Assembly (NCBI RefSeq): GCF_000259195.1
Contig: NZ_JH650757.1
Span: forward strand, 158,735 to 222,734
From: Pseudomonas donghuensis
Lineage (GTDB): Bacteria; Pseudomonadota; Gammaproteobacteria; Pseudomonadales; Pseudomonadaceae
Reading direction: 5' to 3'
DNA: 64,000 nucleotides
The notes below the pieces were generated by a model, which made no database searches, had not been told where the DNA came from, and was given only the letters and a program-made list of their open reading frames with translations. Position numbers and translations under genes: made by a program. Position 1 is the stretch's first letter. Each line of letters opens with the position of its first letter. Positions 9,614 through 24,174 of the stretch are shown here, piece by piece.

Positions 9614-9813
9614 TCCCCTCCTGCTTGAATCGATAGCAGATGCGTCTTTGTAATACCAAAAAAATCTTACTCTTAATAAATCACTTTAAGTTCGCGCTCT
9701 ATCCATCTGAGTGAGTTTGATTTTTTTCGTCAAAATCCCCTCCGATTTACCCTTTTGCCTTCTCCGTGTGCGCTAAATCTCCGATCTGTAAGGGATTTCC
9801 TTATAAGCGCGCC
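9614..9813. other. AT-rich spacer between rnpB and the mra promoter
   Basis: An AT-rich stretch with T runs (for example TTTGATTTTTTTCGTC near 9717-9731). I see no gene, clear rnpB terminator hairpin or repeat in it. Its base composition stands out from the neighbours and fits an upstream A-T-rich element for the strong promoter that follows. Confidence 0.5.
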
Positions 9814-9843
9814 TTGACGGTGTGGTAGGCGGATTCCTATAGT
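9814..9843 (+). promoter_or_regulatory. Promoter of the mraZ-led dcw cluster
   Basis: TTGACG (9814-9819), an 18-base spacer and TATAGT (9838-9843): five of six matches in each hexamer of a sigma70 promoter. Transcription would start near 9850, immediately at the MraZ repeats. Confidence 0.8.
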
Positions 9844-9850
9844 GTGCGCA

Positions 9851-9890
9851 AGTGGCAGAAAGTGGCATGAAGTGGGTTTTCTGGCACAAA
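9851..9890 (+). promoter_or_regulatory. MraZ operator, tandem 10-base repeats
   Basis: Direct repeats with an exact 10-base period begin at 9851, 9861 and 9871 (AGTGGC, AGTGGC, AGTGGG), with a weaker fourth copy CTGGCA at 9881. MraZ of E. coli and other bacteria binds tandem TGGGN-type boxes spaced one helical turn apart just downstream of its own promoter, and this array sits in that place. I infer autorepression of the dcw cluster. Confidence 0.82.
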
Positions 9891-9918
9891 AACGCTAACA
9901 TTGTGGGGAATCGCAGCC

Positions 9919-10374
9919 GTGTTCCGCGGAGCCAACGCCATCAACCTCGACGCAAAGGGCCGACTCGCAATGCCGAGCCGGTACCGTGACGAGCTCGATT
10001 CGCGTAGTTCCGGGCAGTTGATCGTGACCATCGATGCGGTTGATCCCTGTTTATGCGTGTATCCCCTCGATGAGTGGGAGCTGATTGAAGCCAAGTTGCG
10101 CGCCTTGCCGTCATTGCGTGAAGAGAACCGTCGCCTGCAGCGCTTGCTGATCGGCAATGCGGTGGATCTGGAGCTTGATGGCAGCGGGCGTTTCCTGGTG
10201 CCGCCGCGTTTGCGCGAGTACGCCAAGCTCGACAAGAAGGCAATGCTGGTGGGGCAACTGAACAAATTTCAGCTGTGGGACGAGGATGCCTGGAACGCGG
10301 TTTCGGCAGCCGACCTTGCAGCTATTCAACAACCGGGCGCCATGCCTGATGAACTGCGTGATTTGATCCTGTGA
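9919..10374 (+). CDS. mraZ: Transcriptional regulator MraZ
   Basis: MraZ is the DNA-binding regulator that controls the dcw cluster from its first position. The 151-residue protein has two AbrB/MazE-like SpoVT domains, each with a D-x-K/S-G-R core: [17 protein letters not shown] near residues 10-26 and [16 protein letters not shown] near 87-102. The start is the GTG at 9919 ([14 protein letters not shown]), preceded by GGGGAA. The stop overlaps the rsmH GTG by 4 bases. Its operator lies just upstream. Confidence 0.95.
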   Translation: MFRGANAINLDAKGRLAMPSRYRDELDSRSSGQLIVTIDAVDPCLCVYPLDEWELIEAKLRALPSLREENRRLQRLLIGNAVDLELDGSGRFLVPPRLREYAKLDKKAMLVGQLNKFQLWDEDAWNAVSAADLAAIQQPGAMPDELRDLIL

Positions 10375-11314
10375 CTATAGATAGCGGCTTTAACCACATC
10401 ACCGTACTGCTTGACGAAGCCGTCGAGGCTCTCGCCGTACGCGCCGATGGCTGCTATCTGGATGGCACCTTCGGGCGCGGCGGGCATAGCCGCTTGATCC
10501 TCAGCAAGCTCGGGCCGCAGGGCCGGCTGCTGGGCTTTGACAAAGATCCTCAAGCGATTGCCACCGGGCAAGCGCTGGCGGCCGAAGACGGCCGCTTTGT
10601 CATTGTGCAGCGCAGTTTTGCCGAACTCGGCGCCGAAGTCGCCGAACGCGGCCTGGCCGGCAAGGTCAGCGGCATCCTGCTCGACCTGGGCGTGTCGTCG
10701 CCACAGCTGGACGATCCTGAGCGCGGCTTCAGTTTCCTCAACGATGGCCCGCTGGACATGCGCATGGACCCGACCCGCGGCGTCAGCGCTGCCGAGTTCA
10801 TTGCCAGCGCCCCCGAAGAAGAAATCGCCCGGGTCTTCAAGGAATACGGCGAAGAGCGCTTTGCCAAGCGCATGGCCCGTGCCGTGGTGCTGCGCCGCGA
10901 AGAAACCCCGTTCACCCGTACCGCCGACCTGGCTGAAGTGCTCAAGGTCGCCAACCCGGCCTGGGAAAAGGGCAAGAACCCGGCCACCCGTGCCTTCCAG
11001 GGCCTGCGCATTCACGTCAACAACGAACTCGGCGATCTTGAAGCCGGCCTTGAAGCGGCGCTCGATGCGCTGGAGGTCGGCGGGCGCCTGGTGGTGATCA
11101 GCTTCCATTCCCTGGAAGACCGCATCGTCAAGCTGTTCATGCGCAAGCTGGTCAAGGGCGAGGCCGACAACCTGCCGCGCAACCTGCCGGTCCAGCACAA
11201 GCATTTCGAGCCGAAGATCAAGGTCCACGGCAAGGCCCAGTTCGCCTCCGAGGCCGAGCTCAAGGCCAACCCACGTTCGCGTAGCGCCGTCATGCGCGTT
11301 GCCGAGAAGCTGCG

Positions 11315-11318
<4 letters not shown>
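10371..11318 (+). CDS. rsmH: 16S rRNA (cytosine(1402)-N(4))-methyltransferase
   Basis: RsmH (MraW) adds the N4 methyl group to C1402 of 16S rRNA using SAM. The 315-residue protein has the SAM-binding loop [10 protein letters not shown] at residues 30-39, the signature [20 protein letters not shown] and the C-terminal [13 protein letters not shown]. The GTG start lies within GTGA, overlapping the mraZ stop by 4 bases, and the end overlaps ftsL by 4 bases. It is the usual second gene of the dcw cluster. Confidence 0.97.
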
Positions 11319-13340
<2,022 letters not shown>

Positions 13341-13341
<1 letters not shown>

Positions 13342-14804
13342 TGACAATGCCATTGAGCAAGCTTTTTACCCAGGCCAGTCGCGATCCGTCGATCCGCGAG
13401 CTGACCCTGGACAGCCGTAACGTGCGCCCGGGCGACCTGTTCCTGGCGGTACCGGGTACGCGCATGGATGGTCGTGAGCACATAGCCGACGCGCTCAGCC
13501 GCGGTGCGGCAGCGGTCGCCTACGAAGCCGAAGGCGCCAGCGTGTTGCCGATCACCGACGTGCCGCTGATTCCGGTCAAGGGCCTGGCGGCGCAACTGTC
13601 GGACATCGCCGGGCGTTTCTATGGTGAGCCGAGCCGTCTGCTCGACCTGGTGGGCGTCACCGGCACCAACGGCAAGACCAGCGTTACCCAGCTGGTGGCC
13701 CAGGCGCTGGACCAGCTCGGTCAGCACTGCGGCCTGATCGGCACCCTGGGTACCGGTTTTTATGGCGCGCTGCAAAGCGGCCGCCTGACCACTCCGGACC
13801 CGATCGCCGTGCAGGCGACCCTCAACGACCTGAAGAAGGCCGGGGCCAAGGCCGTGGCCATGGAAGTCTCTTCCCATGCCCTGGACCAGGGCCGGGTCGC
13901 GGCCCTGGCATTCGACATTGCGGTGATGACCAACCTGTCGCGTGATCACCTCGATTACCACGGCAGCATGCAGTCTTATGAAGACGCCAAGGCGCGCCTG
14001 TTTGCCTGGCCGAACCTGCGTTGCCGGGTGGTCAACCTCGATGACGAGTTTGGTCGTCGTCTGGCGGCCGAGCAGGGCGAGTCGCGCCTGATCAGTTACA
14101 GCCTCAAGGATCCAGCCGCTTCGTTGTACTGCCGCGAAGCGCATTTTGACGACGATGGCGTGCGCGCCGTGATCGTTACCGCGCAGGGCGAGCACTCCCT
14201 GCGCAGCCGCCTGCTCGGGCGCTTCAACCTGAGCAACATGCTGGCGGCGGTCGGCACCTTGCTGGCCCTGGATTACCCGCTGGACGAAATTCTCAAGGTC
14301 ACCCCGACGCTGGAAGGCCCGGTCGGGCGCATGCAGCGCCTGGGTGGCGGCCTCAAGCCGCTGGTGGTGGTCGATTACGCGCATACTCCCGACGCCCTGG
14401 AGCAGGTGCTGCAAGCGCTGCGTCCGCATGCCAAAGGCCAGTTGCTGTGCCTGTTCGGCTGCGGTGGCGACCGCGATCGCGGTAAGCGTGCGCTGATGGC
14501 GGAAGTGGCCGAGCGCCTGGCTGACCGCGTGCTGGTCACCGACGACAACCCGCGCAGCGAAGACCCGCAGCAGATCTTCGCCGATATCCGCCCTGGCTTT
14601 GCCCAGGCCGATAGCGTCGAGTTCGTTGCCGGTCGCGGCGCGGCCATCGCACAGTTTATCGCCAGCGCCGGCGTTGACGATGTCATCGTCCTGGCTGGCA
14701 AGGGGCATGAGGACTATCAGGAAATCAACGGCGAGCGCCACGACTTCTCCGACCTGGTCGAAGCCGAAAAAGCCCTCGCCGTGTGGGAGGCGCCCCATGC
14801 TTAA
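13341..14804 (+). CDS. murE: UDP-MurNAc-L-Ala-D-Glu:meso-DAP ligase MurE
   Basis: Cytoplasmic ligase that adds meso-diaminopimelate to the peptidoglycan stem peptide with ATP. The 487-residue protein has the P-loop GVTGTNGKTSVTQL near residue 108, the central Mur-ligase domain and the C-terminal DNPR motif (VTDDNPRSEDP) that selects meso-DAP instead of lysine, as expected in a Gram-negative. The ATG at 13341 has a strong AGGGAGGA ribosome site; an in-frame TTG one codon upstream and an ATG at 13347 are less likely. It overlaps murF by 8 bases. Confidence 0.96.
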
Positions 14805-16167
14805 GCCATTGTCCCTCAGCCAGCTGACCGCGCCGCTCAATGGCCGCCTGCACGGCCAGGACGCAACCTTCAATGGCGTCAGCATCGACAGCCGCGCAAT
14901 CACGGCCGGGCAGCTGTTTGTCGCCCTGGCCGGGCCGCGCTTCGACGGCCACGATTACTTGAACGACGTTGCCGCCAAAGGCGCGGTCGCCGCCCTGGTG
15001 CAGCGCGAAGTGCCGGGTAGCAGCCTGCCGCAGCTGGTTGTGGCCGATACCCGTCTGGCCCTGGGCCAGTTGGGCGCGCTGAACCGCGCCGCATTCGACA
15101 AGCCGGTCGCCGCCATTACCGGTTCCAGTGGCAAGACCACGGTCAAGGAAATGCTCGCCAGCATCCTGCGTACCCGTGGCCCGGTATTGGCCACCCGTGG
15201 CAACCTCAATAACGACTTCGGTGCCCCGCTGACCCTGCTCGAACTGACCCCGGAACATACTGCGGCGGTCATCGAGCTGGGCGCCTCGCGCATCGGCGAA
15301 ATTGCCTACACCGTCGGTCTGACCAAGCCGCAAGTGGCACTGATCAACAACGCCGGTACCGCTCATGTCGGCGAGTTCGGCGGGCCAGAGAAGATTGTCG
15401 AAGCCAAGGGCGAGATCCTCGAAGGTCTGGGTCAGGATGGCGTGGCCGTATTGAACCTTGATGACAAGGCCTTCGGCATCTGGAAAAAACGCGCCGGCAA
15501 TCGCCCATTGCTGACCTTCGCCCTGAACAACGCAAATGCCGACTTCCACGCCAGCAGCATTGCTCACGACCCGCGCGGTTGCCCGTCGTTCGACCTGCAC
15601 AGCCCGCTGGGCGTGGCGCGGGTCCAGCTCAACCTGCTCGGTACCCACAACGTTGCCAATGCACTGGCCGCCGCCGCTGCCGCGCATGCCTTTGGTCTGA
15701 CGCTGGATGGCATCGTTCAGGGCCTCAATGCCGTGCAACCGGTCAAGGGCCGTACTGTGGTGCAGATGGCGCCCAACGGTGTGCGGGTAATTGATGACAC
15801 TTACAACGCAAACCCCACCTCCATGTGCGCTGCCGTTGATATACTCGCCGGCTTTTCCGGCCGCACCGTCCTGGTGCTCGGGGATATCGGCGAATTGGGC
15901 CAGTGGGCTGAGGAAGGGCATCGGCAGGTAGGCGAGTACGCCAAAGACAAGGTTTCGGCACTCTATGCGGTGGGCACCAACATGGCCCACGCGGTAGCAG
16001 CGTTCGGCGCCAATGCCCGACATTTCGCTAATCAAGCTGACCTGATCGACGCCGTTCGCGCCGCGGAGCAGGCCACCAACACCACTATTTTGATCAAGGG
16101 TTCGCGCAGCGCTGCGATGGAGAACGTCGTGGCGGCTTTGTGCGGTTCCAGCGGGGAGAAACATTAA
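14797..16167 (+). CDS. murF: UDP-MurNAc-tripeptide:D-Ala-D-Ala ligase MurF
   Basis: MurF adds the D-Ala-D-Ala dipeptide to UDP-MurNAc-tripeptide, finishing the soluble peptidoglycan precursor. The 456-residue protein shows the ATP-binding motif [13 protein letters not shown] near residues 107-119 and the later NAxPxSM-like segment [14 protein letters not shown]. The ATG at 14797 ([10 protein letters not shown]) lies inside the murE coding end. Its TAA overlaps the mraY ATG by one base. Confidence 0.96.
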   Translation: MLKPLSLSQLTAPLNGRLHGQDATFNGVSIDSRAITAGQLFVALAGPRFDGHDYLNDVAAKGAVAALVQREVPGSSLPQLVVADTRLALGQLGALNRAAFDKPVAAITGSSGKTTVKEMLASILRTRGPVLATRGNLNNDFGAPLTLLELTPEHTAAVIELGASRIGEIAYTVGLTKPQVALINNAGTAHVGEFGGPEKIVEAKGEILEGLGQDGVAVLNLDDKAFGIWKKRAGNRPLLTFALNNANADFHASSIAHDPRGCPSFDLHSPLGVARVQLNLLGTHNVANALAAAAAAHAFGLTLDGIVQGLNAVQPVKGRTVVQMAPNGVRVIDDTYNANPTSMCAAVDILAGFSGRTVLVLGDIGELGQWAEEGHRQVGEYAKDKVSALYAVGTNMAHAVAAFGANARHFANQADLIDAVRAAEQATNTTILIKGSRSAAMENVVAALCGSSGEKH

Positions 16168-17249
16168 TGCTGCTGCTGCTGGCTGAGTATCTGCAACAGT
16201 TCTATAAAGGCTTCGCGGTCTTCCAGTACCTGTCCCTGCGCGGGATTCTCGGTGTCCTGACCGCGTTGTCGCTGGCCCTTTGGCTGGGCCCATGGATGAT
16301 CCGTACCCTGCAGATTCGCCAGATCGGCCAAGCGGTCCGTAACGACGGCCCGCAATCGCACCTGTCCAAATCCGGCACCCCGACCATGGGTGGCGCACTG
16401 ATTCTCTCGGCTATCGGCATCAGCACTCTGCTGTGGGCCGACCTGACCAACCGCTACGTGTGGGTGGTGCTGATCGTCACCTTGCTGTTCGGCGCCATCG
16501 GCTGGGTCGATGACTACCGCAAAGTGATCGAGAAGAACTCGCGCGGCCTGCCCAGCCGCTGGAAGTATTTCTGGCAGTCGGTGTTCGGCCTGGGCGCGGC
16601 GATCTTCCTGTACATGACCGCCCCGACCAGCGTCGAAACCACCCTGATCGTGCCGATGCTCAAGGACGTCACCATCCCGCTGGGGATCGGTTTCGTGGTG
16701 CTGACCTACTTCGTCATCGTCGGCTCGAGCAACGCGGTCAACCTCACCGACGGCCTTGATGGCCTGGCGATCATGCCGACGGTCATGGTTGGCAGCGCCC
16801 TGGGTATCTTCTGCTACCTGTCGGGTAACGTGAAATTCGCCGAATACCTGCTGATCCCTTACGTGCCGGGCGCAGGTGAGCTGATCGTGTTCTGCGGCGC
16901 GCTGATCGGTGCCGGCCTGGGCTTTCTGTGGTTCAACACTTACCCGGCCCAGGTGTTCATGGGCGACGTCGGTGCGCTGGCACTGGGTGCGGCACTGGGC
17001 ACCATCGCCGTGATCGTGCGTCAGGAAATCGTCCTGTTCATCATGGGCGGTGTGTTCGTCATGGAGACCCTGTCGGTGGTGATCCAGGTGGCCTCCTTCA
17101 AGTTGACCGGCAAGCGCGTGTTCCGCATGGCGCCGATCCATCACCACTTTGAACTCAAGGGTTGGCCCGAGCCTCGGGTGATCGTCCGCTTCTGGATTAT
17201 CACCGTGATTCTGGTGCTGATCGGCCTTGCCACCCTGAAACTGAGGTAG
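16167..17249 (+). CDS. mraY: Phospho-N-acetylmuramoyl-pentapeptide transferase MraY
   Basis: MraY is the inner-membrane enzyme that transfers phospho-MurNAc-pentapeptide to undecaprenyl phosphate, forming lipid I. The 360-residue polytopic protein has about ten membrane helices. Catalytic signatures are [22 protein letters not shown] and the late MAPIHHHFE motif. The ATG at 16167 follows a GGGGAGAAA ribosome site inside the end of murF. murD starts six bases after its stop. Confidence 0.97.
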   Translation: MLLLLAEYLQQFYKGFAVFQYLSLRGILGVLTALSLALWLGPWMIRTLQIRQIGQAVRNDGPQSHLSKSGTPTMGGALILSAIGISTLLWADLTNRYVWVVLIVTLLFGAIGWVDDYRKVIEKNSRGLPSRWKYFWQSVFGLGAAIFLYMTAPTSVETTLIVPMLKDVTIPLGIGFVVLTYFVIVGSSNAVNLTDGLDGLAIMPTVMVGSALGIFCYLSGNVKFAEYLLIPYVPGAGELIVFCGALIGAGLGFLWFNTYPAQVFMGDVGALALGAALGTIAVIVRQEIVLFIMGGVFVMETLSVVIQVASFKLTGKRVFRMAPIHHHFELKGWPEPRVIVRFWIITVILVLIGLATLKLR

Positions 17250-17255
17250 AAACGC

Positions 17256-18602
17256 GTGTCCTTGATCGCTTCTGACCACTTCCGCATCGTTGTCGGCCTC
17301 GGCAAGAGCGGCATGTCCCTGGTTCGCTTCCTGGCGAACCGGGGCATTGCCTTTGCGGTTGCCGACACCCGTGAGAACCCGCCGGAACTGGACACCCTGC
17401 GCCGCGATTTCCCGCAGGTGGAAGTGCGTTGTGGCGAGCTGGACGTAGAGTTTCTTTGCCGTGCCGACGAACTGTATGTCAGCCCCGGCCTGGCCCTGGC
17501 CACGCCTGCGCTGCAGCAGGCCGCTGCCCGTGGCGTGAAGCTGTCGGGCGACATCGAACTGTTCGCCCGCAACGCCAAGGCACCGATCATTGCCATCAGC
17601 GGCTCCAACGCGAAAAGCACCGTCACCACCCTGGTCGGCGAAATGGCCGCTGCGGCTGGCAAGCGTGTGGCGGTCGGCGGCAACCTCGGTACCCCGGCGC
17701 TGGACTTGCTCAGCGATGATGTCGAGCTGTACGTGATGGAACTGTCGAGCTTCCAGCTGGAAACCACCGACCAGCTCAATGCCGAAGTGGCCACCGTGCT
17801 CAACGTCAGCGAAGACCACATGGACCGCTACAGCGGCCTGCCGGCCTATCACCTGGCCAAGCACCGGATTTTCCGTGGCGCGCGGCAGGTGGTGGTCAAC
17901 CGCCAGGACGCCCTCAGCCGTCCGCTGCTGGCTGAAGGCCAGCCGGTATGGACCTTCGGTCTGAACACTCCCGACTTCAAGGCCTTTGGCCTGCGCGAAG
18001 AGAACGGCGAGAAGTACCTGGCCTTCGAGTTCCACAACCTGATGCCGGTACGCGAACTGAAGATTCGCGGTGCCCACAACCAGTCCAATGCCCTGGCGGC
18101 CCTGGCCCTGGGCCATGCCGTTGGCCTGCCGATGGATGCCATGCTCTCCAGCCTGCGCAGCTTTGCGGGCCTGGCGCACCGTTGCCAGTGGATTCGCGAG
18201 CGCAACGGCGTGAACTGGTATGACGATTCCAAGGCGACCAACGTCGGTGCCGCCCTGGCAGCCATCGAAGGCCTGGGCGCCGATATCGACGGCAAGCTGG
18301 TGCTGGTCGCCGGTGGCGACGGCAAAGGTGCCGACTTCAGCGCTTTGACTGCGCCGGTCGCGGCCAATTGCCGCGCCGTCGTGCTGCTGGGGCGCGACGC
18401 CGAGCGTCTGGCCGAAGCGCTGGGTGACGGCGTGCCGCTGATCCGGGTGAAAACCCTGGATGAAGCGGTGCAGCAATGCGCCGAACTGGCCCGGCCCGGC
18501 GACGCCGTGCTGCTGTCGCCGGCGTGCGCGAGCCTGGATATGTTCAAGAACTTCGAAGAGCGTGGGCGCCTGTTCGCCCAGGCCGTAGGAGGGCTGGCAT
18601 GA
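17256..18602 (+). CDS. murD: UDP-MurNAc-L-alanine:D-glutamate ligase MurD
   Basis: MurD adds D-glutamate to UDP-MurNAc-L-Ala with ATP. The 448-residue protein has the N-terminal UDP-binding domain (VVGLGKSGMSLVRFL), the P-loop ISGSNAKSTVTTLVG near residue 113, and the C-terminal ligase domain. The P-loop has Ala where E. coli has Gly (GSNGKS). The start is GTG at 17256 with GAGG upstream. Its stop overlaps the ftsW start by 3 bases. Confidence 0.96.
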   Translation: MSLIASDHFRIVVGLGKSGMSLVRFLANRGIAFAVADTRENPPELDTLRRDFPQVEVRCGELDVEFLCRADELYVSPGLALATPALQQAAARGVKLSGDIELFARNAKAPIIAISGSNAKSTVTTLVGEMAAAAGKRVAVGGNLGTPALDLLSDDVELYVMELSSFQLETTDQLNAEVATVLNVSEDHMDRYSGLPAYHLAKHRIFRGARQVVVNRQDALSRPLLAEGQPVWTFGLNTPDFKAFGLREENGEKYLAFEFHNLMPVRELKIRGAHNQSNALAALALGHAVGLPMDAMLSSLRSFAGLAHRCQWIRERNGVNWYDDSKATNVGAALAAIEGLGADIDGKLVLVAGGDGKGADFSALTAPVAANCRAVVLLGRDAERLAEALGDGVPLIRVKTLDEAVQQCAELARPGDAVLLSPACASLDMFKNFEERGRLFAQAVGGLA

Positions 18603-19813
18603 TCTTCGGCATCATCAAGCCTTACCCATCGCCGCTGATCAGCGGTCGCGGCATCGACCTTGATTTCGCCATGCTCGCCGGTTGCCTGGCGCTGCTCGGC
18701 CTTGGCCTGGTGATGATCACCTCGGCGTCTTCGGAAGTGGCCGCCGCGCAGTCGGGCAACCCGCTGTACCACATGTTCCGCCACCTGGTGTACGTGGCCA
18801 TCGGCGTCTTTGCCTGCATCGTCACCATGATGGTGCCGATCGCCACCTGGCAGAAGATGGGTTTCACCATGCTGGTTGGCGCCTTCGCGTTGCTGGTGCT
18901 GGTACTGGTGCCGGGCATTGGCCGTGAAGTGAACGGTTCGATGCGCTGGATCGGCTTCAGCTTCTTCAACGTCCAGCCCTCGGAGATCGCCAAGGTTTTC
19001 GTGGTCATTTATCTCGCCGGCTACCTGGTGCGTCGTCAGCAGGAAGTGCGCGAAAGCTGGATGGGCTTCTTCAAGCCGTTCATCGTGCTGCTGCCCATGG
19101 CCGGCCTGCTGCTGATGGAGCCGGACTTCGGTGCCACGGTGGTGATGATGGGCGCGGCGGCGGCGATGCTGTTCCTCGGCGGCGTCGGCCTGTTCCGTTT
19201 CAGCCTGATGGTGGTGCTGGCGGTGGCGGCGGTGTTCATCCTGGTCCAGGCCCAGCCCTACCGGATGGCGCGCCTGATCACCTTTACCGACCCCTGGTCG
19301 GATCAGTTCGGCTCCGGCTACCAGTTGACCCAGGCGTTGATCGCCTTCGGTCGTGGTGAGTGGCTCGGCGTTGGCCTGGGCAACAGCGTGCAGAAGCAGT
19401 TCTACCTGCCCGAAGCGCACACCGACTTCGTTTTCTCGGTACTGGCCGAAGAGCTGGGCGTGGTCGGCTCGCTGATCACTGTGGCGCTGTTCGTGTTCGT
19501 CACCGTGCGCGCGCTGTACATCGGCCTGTGGGCAGAAAAAGCCAAACAGTTCTTTGCCGCCTACATGGCCTTCGGCCTGGCGTTCCTGTGGATTGGTCAG
19601 TTTTTGATCAATATCGGCGTGAACGTCGGCCTGCTGCCGACCAAGGGCCTGACCCTGCCGTTCCTCAGTTACGGCGGTAGCTCCCTGGTGATCTGCTGTG
19701 CCTGCGTCGGTTTGCTGCTGCGCATCGAGTGGGAGAGCCGCACGCACCTGGGCAGTGAAGAACACGAATTCAATGAAAGCGATTTTGCCGAGGAGCCGAA
19801 TCATGGCCGCTAA
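18599..19813 (+). CDS. ftsW: Peptidoglycan glycosyltransferase FtsW
   Basis: FtsW is the SEDS-family glycosyltransferase that polymerises septal glycan strands from lipid II together with FtsI. The 404-residue protein has about ten membrane helices. SEDS signatures include NGSMRWIGFSFFNVQPSE (near residues 107-124), the TDFVFSVLAEELG segment, and a late block PTKGLTLPFLSYGGSSL. The ATG at 18599 is in ATGA with the murD stop. Its end overlaps murG by 11 bases. Confidence 0.96.
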   Translation: MIFGIIKPYPSPLISGRGIDLDFAMLAGCLALLGLGLVMITSASSEVAAAQSGNPLYHMFRHLVYVAIGVFACIVTMMVPIATWQKMGFTMLVGAFALLVLVLVPGIGREVNGSMRWIGFSFFNVQPSEIAKVFVVIYLAGYLVRRQQEVRESWMGFFKPFIVLLPMAGLLLMEPDFGATVVMMGAAAAMLFLGGVGLFRFSLMVVLAVAAVFILVQAQPYRMARLITFTDPWSDQFGSGYQLTQALIAFGRGEWLGVGLGNSVQKQFYLPEAHTDFVFSVLAEELGVVGSLITVALFVFVTVRALYIGLWAEKAKQFFAAYMAFGLAFLWIGQFLINIGVNVGLLPTKGLTLPFLSYGGSSLVICCACVGLLLRIEWESRTHLGSEEHEFNESDFAEEPNHGR

Positions 19814-20874
19814 CGGCAAGAACGTACTGATCATGGCAGGCGGCACCGGGGGCCACGTGTTCCCGGCGCTGGCCTGTGCCCGTGAATTCCAGGCGCGCGG
19901 TTACAGCGTGCACTGGCTGGGCACCCCGCGCGGTATCGAAAACGAGCTGGTGCCCCAGGCCGGGCTGCAATTGCACTTGATCCAGGTCACCGGCCTGCGT
20001 GGCAAGGGCAAGCTGTCGCTGCTCAAGGCGCCGTTCACCCTGGTCAAGGCGGTGCTGCAGGCGCGGCGGATCATCCGTCAGCTCAAGCCGGTGTGTGTGG
20101 TCGGCTTTGGCGGTTACGTGACCGGCCCGGGCGGCGTTGCGGCCCGGCTGTGCGGCGTGCCGGTGGTGATTCACGAGCAGAACGCCCGTGCCGGTACCGC
20201 CAATCGGCTACTGGTGCCTTTGGCTGGCCGAGTCTGCGAAGCTTTCCCCGACACCTTCGCGGCGTCGGACAAACTGCGCACCACCGGTAACCCGGTGCGC
20301 AGCGAACTGTTCCTGGAAACCCTGCGCGAGCCCCTGGGCGTGCGCAAGCCTCGTTTGCTGGTGCTCGGCGGAAGCCTGGGTGCCGAACCGCTGAACAAAT
20401 TGCTGCCCCAGGCTTTGGCCTTGGTGCCTCAGGAGATTCGTCCCGAGGTATTCCATCAGGCTGGCAAGCAGCATGACCAGATTACCGCCGAGCGTTACCG
20501 CGAGGCCGGTGTCGAGGCTCAGGTAGAACCGTTCATCAAGGACATGGCCCACGCCTATGGCTGGGCTGATCTGGTGGTCTGCCGCGCGGGTGCGCTGACT
20601 GTCAGCGAGCTGGCTGCGGCCGGCTTGCCTTCGATGCTGGTGCCCTTGCCCCATGCCATCGACGACCACCAGACCCACAACGCCCATTATCTGGCCCGTG
20701 AAGGCGCTGCCTTCCTGATGCCACAAGCGACAACTGGCGCAGCGCAACTCGCTGAACGCCTGAACGAGGTGCTGATGCAACCGGAAAAACTCATCACCAT
20801 GGCCGCCACTGCCCGGCGCCTGGCCAAGCCCGCTGCCACCCGCACCGTGGTCGATATCTGCCTGGAGGTGGCCC

Positions 20875-20882
<8 letters not shown>
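19803..20882 (+). CDS. murG: UDP-GlcNAc:lipid I N-acetylglucosaminyltransferase MurG
   Basis: MurG is a peripheral membrane GT-B glycosyltransferase that converts lipid I to lipid II. The 359-residue protein has the N-terminal [12 protein letters not shown] loop at residues 12-23, [18 protein letters not shown], and the C-terminal UDP-GlcNAc pocket with [18 protein letters not shown] and [11 protein letters not shown]. It starts inside ftsW and overlaps murC by 8 bases. Confidence 0.97.
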
Positions 20883-23285
<2,403 letters not shown>

Positions 23286-23289
23286 GCCC

Positions 23290-24159
23290 ATGCAAGGCGC
23301 GATGTTACGTCATCAGCAACCCGCCCCCGGCCGTAACAAGCCGGTGCCGCGTGGTGCCAGCCGGATGGTGGCCAAAGAGCCGCTGTCGGCGCGCCTGCCC
23401 AAGGCCAACTTTAGCGTGTTCAAGCGTCTGCTCTGGCCGGTGTTGCTGGTCGCCGCAGGGTTTGCTGCCTACGAGGGTGCCCAGCGCCTGATGCCGTACG
23501 CCGACCGGCCGATTACCAAGATCGCCGTACAGGGTGATCTGAGCTACATCAGCCAGCAGGCGGTGCAGCAACGGATCGCCCCGTACGTGGCGGCAAGCTT
23601 CTTCACCGTCGACCTGGCGAGCATGCGTGCGCAGCTGGAGCAGATGCCCTGGATCGCCCACGCCGAAGTGCGCCGGGTGTGGCCGGATGAAGTGGTGATC
23701 CGCCTGGAAGAACAGTTGCCAGTGGCGCGCTGGGGTGACGAAGCCTTGCTCAATAACCAGGGCCAGGCCTTCACCCCGCGCGAACTTGCCAACTATGAGC
23801 ACCTGCCGCAGCTGTTCGGGCCGCAGCGGGCGCAGCAAAAAGTAATGCAGCAATATCAGGTACTGAGCCAGATGTTGCGGCCGATGGGCTTTTCGATTGC
23901 CCGGCTGGAGTTGCGCGAGCGCGGCAGCTGGTTCCTGACCACCGGTGCCGGTAGCGCCGGGCCAGGTATCGAACTGCTGCTGGGACGCGATCATCTGGTG
24001 GAAAAGATGCGCCGTTTCATTGCCATTTACGACAAGACACTCAAAGAACAGATCACGAACATCGCCCGCATCGATCTGCGTTATGCCAATGGCCTGGCCG
24101 TTGGCTGGCGGGAACCGATTGCACCGACGACGGCCCAACCCGCCGTTGCGAAGAATTAG
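23290..24159 (+). CDS. ftsQ: Cell division protein FtsQ
   Basis: FtsQ is the bitopic divisome protein that recruits FtsL and FtsB and links early and late division proteins. The 289-residue product has a basic cytoplasmic tail of about 45 residues, one membrane helix ([18 protein letters not shown]) and a periplasmic POTRA domain ([20 protein letters not shown]) followed by the beta domain ([20 protein letters not shown]). The ATG at 23290 is used; an ATG at 23302 is also in frame. ftsA follows after 15 bases. Confidence 0.95.
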   Translation: MQGAMLRHQQPAPGRNKPVPRGASRMVAKEPLSARLPKANFSVFKRLLWPVLLVAAGFAAYEGAQRLMPYADRPITKIAVQGDLSYISQQAVQQRIAPYVAASFFTVDLASMRAQLEQMPWIAHAEVRRVWPDEVVIRLEEQLPVARWGDEALLNNQGQAFTPRELANYEHLPQLFGPQRAQQKVMQQYQVLSQMLRPMGFSIARLELRERGSWFLTTGAGSAGPGIELLLGRDHLVEKMRRFIAIYDKTLKEQITNIARIDLRYANGLAVGWREPIAPTTAQPAVAKN

Positions 24160-24174
24160 AGAGAGGCAGGACCC

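Noticed and set aside
16164-18476. A long minus-strand open frame across mraY and murD
   Set aside because: It is the same artefact of codon bias; the plus-strand genes are certain and there is no ribosome site or domain.
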